Notes: generated by a model not told the origin, from the sequence alone. A stretch of DNA of 6,311 bases from JAUUZT01 sp964654015 (GCA_964654015.1 CAZZHQ010000137.1:1-6311); one strand, 5' to 3'. Numbered from the stretch's first letter, positions 1 through 5,330 are shown. Program-made: numbers and translations.

Positions 1-64
1 TCTTACCTACATTGCGGGGGTGGCGGAAGTGCTCCAGTACCGTTTCACTATATGGAAATTTCAT
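1..64 (-). CDS. iscU: IscU/NifU-like Fe-S cluster scaffold, N-terminal fragment
   Basis: Only the first 21 codons lie in the window; the gene continues past the left edge. The reading begins MKFPYSETVLEHF and continues RHPRNVGK, which matches the characteristic IscU/NifU N-terminus (a helix followed by an H-F-x-x-P-R-N-V-G signature). Family members are scaffolds on which IscS-derived sulfur and iron are assembled into [2Fe-2S] clusters; their three cluster cysteines come later and cannot be seen here. The start is ATG at 64-62, preceded by a strong AGGAGGG site (71-77) six bases upstream. That site overlaps the stop codon of the iscS-like gene (76-78), so translation of the two is probably coupled. 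As the last visible gene of a tusA-dsrE-iscS-iscU run, it is the likely acceptor of sulfur from the IscS-like protein. Whether it is the short IscU type or a longer NifU cannot be told. Confidence 0.85.
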   Translation of the reverse strand, partial: MKFPYSETVLEHFRHPRNVGK

Positions 65-75
65 CTCTAGCCCTC

Positions 76-1254
76 CTATTCTTCTTTCTCTTTGCCCAGT
101 GGGCTGATACTTCTCAGTTCCTGCACCACCTCAGTTAGTGTCTGAACCATGGCGTCGACATCTTCCATGGTGTTGTAACGGCCGAAGGTAAAACGTATCG
201 ACCCGTGCGCTCTTTCGTGGTCACCACCTATACCGAAGATAACATGGCTACCCTCCAGCGAGCGGCTGAAACAGGCGGAGCCAGTGCTTACAGCAAAGCC
301 ATACATATCCAGATGCAGGGTGATAGATTCACCCTCTATGAAGTGGAACGAAATATTGGCATTCTGGGGAAGTCTCTTCCAACGATGGCCGTTGAGGGTA
401 GTATCCGGTATCTCGCTAAGGATGCGGTCGATAACACGGTCACGCATTGCCTGTAGCTGTTTGGTTTCTTCCGGAGTAATCAGTTCCACCGCCTTGGCAA
501 ATCCCACGGCACTGGGTATGTTTTCCAGCCCCGCCCGGAGGTCAAACTCCTGAAATCCGCCGTCTACCCACTTGGCTAGCCTTGTCCCCTTACGGATGTA
601 AAGTCCGCCTATGCCTTTGGGCCCGTGGATGGTGTGGGCGGACACGGTGATTAAGTCCACAGGTATCTTCTTCACATCAAGTAAAATACGGGGGAAGGTA
701 TGAGTGGCGTCAGTATGGAACAATATCCCCTTCTTGTGGCAGATACGACCAATTTTTTCAATATCCTGGATGGTGCCAATCTCCTGGTTGGCATGCTGGA
801 TGGAGACCAGAATGGTCTCTCTGGTTATGGAATCACTGAGCTTATCCAGGTTCACAAAACCATCGCCATCCACATCCAGGTAAGTAACCCTGAAGCCCTG
901 CTTCTCAAGGGCTTTGGCACTATTGAGTACCGGAAAGTCCTCAATTTTTGACACAATCAGGTGTTTCCCCTTCTTGTTACCAAGAGCCAGCGCTATCCCC
1001 TTCAGAACAATGTTTGAGGATTCGGTACTTCCAGAAGTGAAAATAAACTCTTCCGGTGCTGCTCCCAGAGCTGAAGCAACAGCTTCTCTGACCCCGTCTA
1101 GGGCTTCTCTAACTTCTATACCCTGAGAGTAAGCAAACTCCGATGTGGCCACGGCATACTTCTCGAAGAAATACGGCTTCATTGCCTCCAATACTCGTTC
1201 ATCCAAACGGGTGGCCGCTGAGTTGTCCAGATATATTTGTTTTCTATCTAACAT
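76..1254 (-). CDS. iscS: IscS/NifS-like protein lacking the PLP-binding lysine
   Basis: Full-length (392 aa) member of the class V aminotransferase fold, NifS/IscS family. Recognisable blocks are YLDNSAAT (8-15), FTSGSTESSN (72-81), HANQEIGTIQ (154-163), HTDATH (180-185), SAHTIHGPKGIGGLYIR (205-221), the loop STGSACFS with C328, and SIRFTFGRYNT (352-362). In active IscS (E. coli numbering) H104, D180, Q183, S203, H205 and K206 hold PLP and C328 carries the persulfide. Here D182, S205, H207 and C328 remain, but K206 is T208, H104 is D106 and Q183 is H185. Without the Schiff-base lysine, ordinary cysteine desulfuration should not work. A. fulgidus IscS is known to have Asp at this position and to bind IscU, and the C-terminal half reads similarly. 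An AGGAGG site lies five bases before the ATG; the dsrE-like stop is 12 bases upstream and iscU begins 11 bases downstream. Likely role (inference): persulfide relay or assembly partner for IscU. Confidence 0.9.
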   Translation of the reverse strand: MLDRKQIYLDNSAATRLDERVLEAMKPYFFEKYAVATSEFAYSQGIEVREALDGVREAVASALGAAPEEFIFTSGSTESSNIVLKGIALALGNKKGKHLIVSKIEDFPVLNSAKALEKQGFRVTYLDVDGDGFVNLDKLSDSITRETILVSIQHANQEIGTIQDIEKIGRICHKKGILFHTDATHTFPRILLDVKKIPVDLITVSAHTIHGPKGIGGLYIRKGTRLAKWVDGGFQEFDLRAGLENIPSAVGFAKAVELITPEETKQLQAMRDRVIDRILSEIPDTTLNGHRWKRLPQNANISFHFIEGESITLHLDMYGFAVSTGSACFSRSLEGSHVIFGIGGDHERAHGSIRFTFGRYNTMEDVDAMVQTLTEVVQELRSISPLGKEKEE

Positions 1255-1266
1255 ATCTCCCTCCTG

Positions 1267-1686
1267 TTATATGAAGAGGGTCACCGTTGATTCTTTGGCC
1301 TCATTCATGTAAGTGCCCACCGCGCAGTATTCCGAAATCAAATCATCACGCAGGTCTTCTTTCTTTATCCCCATTATCTCCATGGTCATATCGCAGGCAA
1401 GGATTTTACCCCCAAGCTCCTTGAAATCTTGCAGTAATTTCTCCAGAGAAACCACGCCAACCTTTTGCATCTTTCGCTTCACCATCCACTTGCCAAGTCC
1501 CAGCATGTTCATCTTGGAGAGAGGCCCCTTATCAAGGCCTCCTTTCTTAAGGCGCTGAAGTCCCCAGAAGGTGAAGTAGAGTGATGCTTCCATCCCCATC
1601 GCCAGTGCTCCGTTAGCTATGATAAGAGCACTGTAAACTTTATCCATATCGCCACTATGAACTACAATCGTAGCCTTATTAGCCAT
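1267..1686 (-). CDS. DsrE/DsrF-like (peroxiredoxin-like) sulfurtransferase
   Basis: A 139-aa protein of the DsrE/F/H-like fold, closest in style to the soluble DsrE2/COG2210 'peroxiredoxin-like' group. It begins with the beta strand KATIVVHSGDMDKVYSAL and an ANGALAMGMEASLYFTFWGL segment typical of the family. The conserved cysteine is in ILACDMTMEIMGI (C98 counted from the chosen start). A second cysteine, C121, lies in EYCAVGTY. Family members bind sulfur as a persulfide on the conserved cysteine and pass it to or from TusA. The start is ATG at 1686, five bases after AGGAGG (1692-1697). A GTG two codons earlier is in frame but overlaps that site, so it is unlikely. The gene sits between tusA (15-base gap) and the iscS-like gene (12-base gap), which points to a role in sulfur transfer to the Fe-S machinery. 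No transmembrane helix is obvious, although residues around 24-45 are hydrophobic. The exact subfamily is uncertain. Confidence 0.85.
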   Translation of the reverse strand: MANKATIVVHSGDMDKVYSALIIANGALAMGMEASLYFTFWGLQRLKKGGLDKGPLSKMNMLGLGKWMVKRKMQKVGVVSLEKLLQDFKELGGKILACDMTMEIMGIKKEDLRDDLISEYCAVGTYMNEAKESTVTLFI

Positions 1687-1701
1687 GGTCACCTCCTCAC
1701 T

Positions 1702-1923
1702 CTACCTGCGTATTTTTATTTTCCAGATCCCATCTTTCTCTTGAATGTCCATAAGTTCTAACCCCAAAGCCTTAACGGCCATTGGTATCTCTTTTTTGGA
1801 AGCAGGATGTGTTCCGACAACCTCAATTATGTCGCCTTCCTTTGCTTTTCTCAAAGCCTTGCGAGTTTCAACTAAAGGAACCGGACAGGTTTGACCTGTG
1901 CAGTCCACCTTTATTTCAGACAT
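1702..1923 (-). CDS. tusA: TusA/SirA-family sulfur carrier protein
   Basis: A 73-aa protein, the usual length for TusA. It has the signature D-x-x-G-x-x-C-P-x-P as VDCTGQTCPVPLVETRKAL (6-24). C13 of CPVP is the persulfide-carrying cysteine, and C8 is an additional nearby cysteine. The remainder (GDIIEVVGTHPASKKEIPMAVKAL and a final beta strand ending KIKIRR) fits the two-layer alpha/beta fold. TusA proteins shuttle sulfane sulfur between desulfurases, DsrE-type proteins and acceptors such as tRNA thiolation enzymes or dissimilatory sulfur enzymes. It is the first gene of the operon, followed by dsrE-like, iscS-like and iscU. The ATG at 1923 is preceded by GGAGG (1931-1935) at seven bases. In E. 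coli TusA takes sulfur from IscS; the IscS-like protein here lacks its PLP lysine, so the flow may run the other way (inference). Confidence 0.92.
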   Translation of the reverse strand: MSEIKVDCTGQTCPVPLVETRKALRKAKEGDIIEVVGTHPASKKEIPMAVKALGLELMDIQEKDGIWKIKIRR

Positions 1924-1999
1924 CTTACCACCTCCACACAGACTTCATTCTATTATTTATTTTAATTCATCACCTACCTTATTACCATCTTGACCCTTC

Positions 2000-2011
2000 G
2001 TCTTGTAAGAC
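2000..2011. promoter_or_regulatory. Palindrome GTCTT-GT-AAGAC upstream of tusA
   Basis: Perfect 5-base half sites, GTCTT and AAGAC, are separated by two bases. A second small dyad, CAATG-GCA-CATTG, begins at its last base and runs to 2023. Their position between a possible promoter and the first gene of the sulfur operon would suit a repressor or redox-sensor site, or a short hairpin in the leader. The half sites are short and could occur by chance; no specific regulator is recognised. Confidence 0.25.
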
Positions 2012-2034
2012 AATGGCACATTGGGGGATAAACA

Positions 2035-2065
2035 ATTGTATCTGACCTATGTCATGCTTTGGCAA
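2035..2065 (-). promoter_or_regulatory. Possible promoter of the tusA-dsrE-iscS-iscU operon
   Basis: On the minus strand there is TTGCCA (2060-2065) and, 19 bases later, TACAAT (2035-2040). Each matches five of six positions of the sigma-70 -35 and -10 consensus, but the 19-base spacing is long. It would give a leader of roughly 100 bases before tusA. A 12-base palindrome (2000-2011) lies within that leader. AT-rich stretches nearer to tusA (1950-1975) could hold another promoter, so this is a weak call. Confidence 0.25.
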
Positions 2066-2587
2066 TGAAGTTGGGAATATGCCATCTGAGTAGGAAGGAA
2101 GGTGAGTCTACAGAGTTAAAATCTATACTGCCCTCTGCCACCTGCTCCTGTCAGTAATGCGTTATAAATTCTGAATGCCACAATATAAAGAAGTAAAAGG
2201 ATGAAACAAAGGGCACCTACTTTACACCCTTGTTGTGTAATGAAACTGACCCCCAAAAGTCGTTTTGTATGATTCGATCGCGCTGAGCGTTTTCTAACGT
2301 TCCTGTTATGCTTCAATAGACAATGCACAACAATTCTATCCTTTTGTTGGCTCACTGAGACTGTTCGGCTTCGAATAAATTTATACGCCCATTCTGAAGA
2401 AGAGACTGCCTACGAAAAACTTCGGACGTTTCGCGTGCTGAGCTGCCAATACAGCATATCATGCAGTAATGGAACAAAATGCAACACTCATATTTGGATT
2501 TAATCTATTCATCCTGACAGCGGGGTATTACCGGTTAGCAGCAACATAACTACGTTCATCATTAGTTCTGCCATCAATTAATTAGAG
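2066..2587. other. Gene-poor region between the two minus-strand operons
   Basis: No convincing gene is visible on either strand. One minus-strand reading frame of 79 codons (2116-2355) exists, but it lacks a ribosome binding site and its composition is not gene-like, apart from a hydrophobic run that could be chance. The stretch is AT-rich. It contains a TTACAC/GTGTAA dyad at 2222-2240 followed by a segment resembling an insertion-sequence end (2231-2254). No strong GC hairpin plus T-run terminator was found after the S51 peptidase stop at 2588. Confidence 0.5.
2231..2254. repeat. Possible insertion-sequence end remnant
   Basis: The segment starts TGTTGTGTAATGAAACTGAC and continues CCCC. 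A terminus starting TGT followed within about 20 bases by CTGACCCCC recalls inverted repeats of some IS481/IS3-type elements, from memory only. No transposase remnant and no matching second end are seen in the window, so it would be a solo relic if real. It overlaps the right arm of a TTACAC/GTGTAA dyad. Confidence 0.2.
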
Positions 2588-3307
2588 TCAATCTGGATAT
2601 GTATTGTTAACTGACGCAATATCAGAGCTTCTCTCCACTCTACTACCGAGTCGGACGTATTGATGGACAGCGCCACCTAACGTTTCTATCCTACCATCAG
2701 GAAAAACCCTGATGCCTGTACTAGTAACAATTCCATATCCTCTCACGTCATCTTTTTCGAGTTTAAGTACCGCCTTTAATTCTTCCCAGTCATCATGTTC
2801 ACCGTGCGTATCACAGATAATCGGAGCAAAACCAAGACAAGGGAAGAGTTCCGCTGCTGAATCATCGTTAGGATCCCTCCAACGGACCCATTCTTTTGAC
2901 AGCATAATACTCCCGGCAGAGATCCCGCAGAAAAACTTGCCCTGGTTATAGAGCCTAGATAAAAAATTAATCATATTCTTTTCTTTTAATACCCGCATTC
3001 CCTTATCCACGTCTCCCCCACTGATAAGGATAATTTCTGCTGATTCTAAAATCCCCTGAGCCTTATTAAGATCGGCCTTCTCAGAAGAAATCAAGGCAAG
3101 GGTAATATTAAAATCTCCCGTTTCTTTAAAAATATCCGCAATGTAGTTAAAGAAACCTTCATCATCGTTGTTTGCCACTCCCACGTAGCCTACCTTTGGC
3201 GATGCCGTTCCGGTTTCTCTAAGAACTGCACGGATTAAAGGCTCAAGCGTTTTGCAGTTTCTGGGCCTTCCTCCAGCCAATAGATAAACAGGTTTCCTAG
3301 AATACAT
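2588..3307 (-). CDS. Peptidase S51 family protein (cyanophycinase/dipeptidase E-like)
   Basis: A 239-aa protein with the flavodoxin-like S51 core. It opens with a beta strand and glycine loop, KPVYLLAGGRPRN (5-17), then KVGYVGVANND (38-48), the strand-loop EIILISGGDVDKGMRVL (91-107), and the nucleophile elbow FFCGISAGSIML (125-136) with S130 as the expected catalytic serine. H168 in DTHGEHDDW (166-174) is the probable general base, at a spacing from the serine like that of PepE S120/H157. D145 or a nearby acid may complete the site. S51 enzymes cleave Asp-X dipeptides (PepE) or the beta-Asp-Arg polymer cyanophycin; the substrate here is not known. The ATG at 3307 lies 3 bases after the PaaK-like stop, and its site (AGGTGA) is inside the last codons of that gene, so translation is coupled. 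The length is close to PepE and shorter than many cyanophycinases. Confidence 0.85.
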   Translation of the reverse strand: MYSRKPVYLLAGGRPRNCKTLEPLIRAVLRETGTASPKVGYVGVANNDDEGFFNYIADIFKETGDFNITLALISSEKADLNKAQGILESAEIILISGGDVDKGMRVLKEKNMINFLSRLYNQGKFFCGISAGSIMLSKEWVRWRDPNDDSAAELFPCLGFAPIICDTHGEHDDWEELKAVLKLEKDDVRGYGIVTSTGIRVFPDGRIETLGGAVHQYVRLGSRVERSSDIASVNNTYPD

Positions 3308-3310
3308 TGT

Positions 3311-4657
3311 TTATTCACCTGATAGGTGTTCTTTCTTAAAAACGTATCTTTCGTCTAGATATTTTTCTATCTCTATGGGAAAGTGGGTCTTTGAGATGCG
3401 GTATTTACCTGAGTTCTCCGGGGAAATATCCGTCTCATAAATAACTGATACTTTGGCTTCTTCACCATAGAGTTTCCTTAACACTTCTGAGGCTTCCTCA
3501 CTGAGTCTAGCTTTATCAAGCCGCCGACTTACCAGTCGTAAAATATAGGTATCTGTAGTAGTTTGGTCTAGCCGATACTCATTGACACCCTCTAGAACGC
3601 TTAAAGCAACGTCCAATTTATGTGAAGATACCAATCTACTCCCACAAGTTAATGTGGCATTTGCTACCCGTCCCTCGATTGCTGAGAGGATAACGCCTGA
3701 GTTTCTACCGCAGGAGCACTGGCCTGTTTCGTCAATGCTCACTAAATCTCCAACATCAAACCGAACTATATAGTACCATGGGTTACCGAAGGTAGTGATT
3801 AAGATTCTACCTAGAAGAGGTCCACCGTGTTCCGGTTTCAGAGGTTGAAAATCTACCCTACAGAATTCGCTATTCTGGTGAAACTTCCCTTTTTCACACT
3901 GCATGAATACGTATCCAGTCTCAGTTGTTCCGTAGGAACTGGCAATGGGTGCATCAAAAACTTGACGAATTTGCTGGCAGTGAAAATTCGTTGGATATTC
4001 ATAGGTTAAAACAATAAGGCTAGGTTGAAAAATTTGGTTCTTGGAAACTGTAACGTAACGGCATAGCTTTGCTAGCATCGATGGATGAGCCTCGAGGACC
4101 GCTGGTTGAAAAATTCCCAATTCTCTTATCATCCTGTCCATGTGCTCAGAAGACCACAATGGTGGCTCAGTCTGTTCATTGAGGAAGAGGAACCGCGATA
4201 AACGCCGTTTCTCCATAGGAAGATCAAGGTCATCTGAGGCAAAGCCCACGCTTAGAGGGTTAGCAAGAATCGCTTCCCGATGATTCCCCGTCGCAATATT
4301 ATTAGCATGAGAATTGAGTCTCCAGGAAGCTCTTTCTGAAGCATCCCACCATTTTTGATTCCATATATTGGTTACGCTATCATCAACCGTTCCGCTGGTT
4401 TCAACAAACTCTATTTCCCCACTGGCTAAACCGCGTTTGATATTGCGATTACTCGGTACGAAGCCTTGAGGAAAATATTGGCGAATATCTTTTTTGGTTA
4501 ATGCTGGCATTAATGCATAACGAACATCAACAGGATATTCCCGGCCGGGATCAAAAGCCTGCCATGACTTATAAGCAGCAAGTTGACCAAGACCTGTCTC
4601 CAAAACGTTCAGAGAGCGGCTATAATAATCAGAGGGAAATTCCCAACTCTGTGGCAT
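3311..4657 (-). CDS. Divergent PaaK/CapK-like adenylate-forming enzyme
   Basis: A 448-aa protein of the phenylacetate-CoA ligase / coenzyme F390 synthetase-like branch of the ANL superfamily, close to PaaK length. Visible blocks are a degenerate P-loop, EFVETSGTVDDSVTNIWN (83-100); QPAVLEAHPSMLAKL (184-198); the A5 motif ASSYGTTETGY (239-249); VRFDVGDLV (298-306) at A7; CSCGR (315-319), like the CxCGR element of PaaK proteins; and a C-terminal domain ending in ENSGKYRISKTH (414-425), with K418 as candidate catalytic lysine. These enzymes activate a carboxylate as acyl-AMP and pass it to CoA or another acceptor; the substrate cannot be predicted. The P-loop lacks the usual Thr-Gly/Ser-Thr-Gly-Pro series after SGT, so activity may be altered. 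It is the first gene of a coupled pair with the S51 peptidase gene. The ATG at 4657 is the only plausible start (a stop lies eight codons upstream), but no good ribosome site precedes it. Confidence 0.82.
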   Translation of the reverse strand: MPQSWEFPSDYYSRSLNVLETGLGQLAAYKSWQAFDPGREYPVDVRYALMPALTKKDIRQYFPQGFVPSNRNIKRGLASGEIEFVETSGTVDDSVTNIWNQKWWDASERASWRLNSHANNIATGNHREAILANPLSVGFASDDLDLPMEKRRLSRFLFLNEQTEPPLWSSEHMDRMIRELGIFQPAVLEAHPSMLAKLCRYVTVSKNQIFQPSLIVLTYEYPTNFHCQQIRQVFDAPIASSYGTTETGYVFMQCEKGKFHQNSEFCRVDFQPLKPEHGGPLLGRILITTFGNPWYYIVRFDVGDLVSIDETGQCSCGRNSGVILSAIEGRVANATLTCGSRLVSSHKLDVALSVLEGVNEYRLDQTTTDTYILRLVSRRLDKARLSEEASEVLRKLYGEEAKVSVIYETDISPENSGKYRISKTHFPIEIEKYLDERYVFKKEHLSGE

Positions 4658-4670
4658 CCGACAGACTTCT

Positions 4671-4700
4671 ATTTTACACTATGCCTTATTGTTTTGGAAA
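4671..4700 (-). promoter_or_regulatory. Possible promoter of the PaaK-like/S51 operon
   Basis: On the minus strand TTTCCA (4695-4700) is followed after 18 bases by TAAAAT (4671-4676), a five-of-six match to the -10 consensus. Transcription would begin only about six bases before the ATG at 4657. That fits the lack of a clear Shine-Dalgarno site and would make the mRNA nearly leaderless. The -35 match is weak (four of six). Confidence 0.25.
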
Positions 4701-4742
4701 CACTGCAGTATGCTGTAAGCACCTTTGGAGTTTATTTCGCCT

Positions 4743-4867
4743 CTACAGCTTGTGTGCTTCGAGAATGATCTTCCTAATTTTACCATCTTTTCAAAATATT
4801 TTTTATTTGAAGCTTTGTGCGTATGCGAACTATCTCCAACAAAAGACCTGAATTGTTGGAACCACAC
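4743..4867 (-). pseudogene. Possible decayed 3' end of an adenylate-forming ligase gene
   Basis: A minus-strand frame at 4787-4743 reads DGKIRKIILEAHKL and then stops. The G-K-I-R-K-I-I-L run is typical of the extreme C-terminus (A10 region) of acyl-CoA or PaaK-like ligases. Just upstream, another frame reads LLLEIVRIRTKLQIKNILK, which looks like the preceding C-terminal subdomain. The two are in different frames, and the DGK frame has stops immediately upstream (TGA and TAA). If real, this is a frameshifted remnant of a second ligase gene beside the intact PaaK-like gene. The match is short and could be accidental. Confidence 0.25.
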
Positions 4868-5085
4868 GCCTGATTAGCTACGCATATTTAAACCTAGTAA
4901 ATAGGCCAAGTAGATACGCTAAGAATAAATAATTCACGTTTATTTCTCAGTACAAACCTACAACTGAACCAAATTAAAGGAGAATTATCCACAAGAGTAG
5001 ATGTTATGTCTATGTTACTAATCTTGACTTCGGTGGCTTGGAGAGTAAAAATGCCAGTAATAGTACTAGAAAGAGGAGGTAAAAT
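4868..5085. other. Gene-poor AT-rich stretch before the integrative element
   Basis: No confident gene is visible. A plus-strand frame open from 4901 ends with TGA at 5087-5089. Its last possible ATG starts (5006, 5012, 5051) would give peptides of 28, 26 or 13 residues, the longest beginning MSMLLILTSVAWRVKMP. It has no good ribosome site of its own, although its end carries AGAGGAGG, which serves the next small frame. The low GC content contrasts with the integrase region that follows. Confidence 0.35.
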
Positions 5086-5250
5086 GTGAAAAAACAAGGA
5101 GCAACTGCTTTACCTGATTCCCCTACCCTGTCACGCCTACGAGTCACCCCGGGCTTGAGGCTAACTTCGACTTCACCGGGGTCTATGCCTTCTAAGCAGC
5201 GGGTCGAGCGTTCGAATCGCTCCAGGGACGCCAGTTTAGCTACAAGTTGA
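5086..5250 (+). CDS. Small GTG-start ORF running through the tRNA fragment (doubtful)
   Basis: A 54-codon frame starts with GTG at 5086, six bases after a near-perfect AGGAGG (5074-5079), and stops at TGA 5248-5250. The start overlaps the stop of a short upstream frame by four bases (GTGA, 5086-5089), a layout common in coupled genes. The product begins MKKQGATALPDSPTLSRLR and is rich in Ser, Thr, Arg and Pro, with no recognised family, signal peptide or membrane segment. About 16 residues near its C-terminus are encoded by the tRNA-Arg fragment, which argues that the frame is accidental or was extended by the recombination. The strong start signal is the only positive evidence. An alternative role is a leader peptide ahead of the integrase. 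Confidence 0.25.
   Translation: MKKQGATALPDSPTLSRLRVTPGLRLTSTSPGSMPSKQRVERSNRSRDASLATS
5146..5182. repeat. Inverted repeat ACCCCGG/CCGGGGT beside the tRNA fragment
   Basis: Two perfect 7-base arms (5146-5152 and 5176-5182) flank a 23-base spacer and end four bases before the tRNA-derived segment. The position next to the attachment core would suit an accessory protein or integrase arm site, or an RNA hairpin. There is no T-run after it, so a terminator is unlikely. Confidence 0.4.
5186..5233 (+). other. 3' half of tRNA-Arg(UCU): integrase attachment site
   Basis: The segment reads as anticodon loop CTTCTAA (5189-5195, anticodon TCT at 5191-5193), 3' anticodon strand GCAGC, variable loop GGGTC, T stem GAGCG (5206-5210), loop TTCGAAT, stem CGCTC (5218-5222), acceptor strand CAGGGAC, discriminator G, and encoded CCA at 5231-5233. 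Upstream there is no D arm and no GTCCCTG acceptor strand. The 5' anticodon strand pairs for only three bases (TGC with GCA), so tRNA identity seems to begin there. Tyrosine recombinases commonly integrate at the 3' half of tRNA genes, leaving such fragments, and an integrase gene begins about 100 bases downstream. It cannot be a functional tRNA. It is best read as an att site with its core in the anticodon arm. Confidence 0.85.
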
Positions 5251-5271
5251 GGCTGTCTTAACCCTCAAAAA

Positions 5272-5330
5272 AGCGGGCAAAATCCTCCGAAATTTACCAA
5301 AAGACCCGCTGCTTCGTTAAAACCGGAGGA
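5272..5330 (+). promoter_or_regulatory. Interlocked inverted repeats covering the integrase ribosome site
   Basis: Four short segments alternate: AGCGGG (5272-5277), TCCTCCG (5283-5289), CCCGCT (5305-5310) and CGGAGGA (5324-5330). The first pairs with the third and the second with the fourth, an A-B-A'-B' order that in RNA is a pseudoknot or two competing hairpins. The fourth segment is the Shine-Dalgarno sequence of the integrase gene, so the 7-base pairing would hide it and repress translation. This is inferred from complementarity alone. Confidence 0.45.

Noticed and set aside
205..1126. Several plus-strand frames of 70-89 codons
   Set aside because: They lie opposite the iscS-like gene, lack ribosome sites and show no family features; they are antisense shadows.
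1687..1692. GTG two codons upstream as the start of the dsrE-like gene
   Set aside because: It overlaps the AGGAGG site, leaving no spacing; the ATG at 1686 is five bases away from it.
2116..2355. Minus-strand 79-codon frame with a hydrophobic stretch
   Set aside because: No ribosome site, no recognisable family, basic low-information N-terminus, and it spans the possible IS-end relic.
4501..4851. Plus-strand 116-codon frame
   Set aside because: Its first half is antisense to the PaaK-like gene and the rest runs through AT-rich intergenic DNA without coding character.
4894..5097. Minus-strand 67-codon frame
   Set aside because: No ribosome site or family resemblance; low-GC intergenic sequence.
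5110..5233. A complete tRNA-Arg gene, or one split by an intron
   Set aside because: No D arm or complementary 5' acceptor strand was found upstream on the same strand, so only the 3' half exists.
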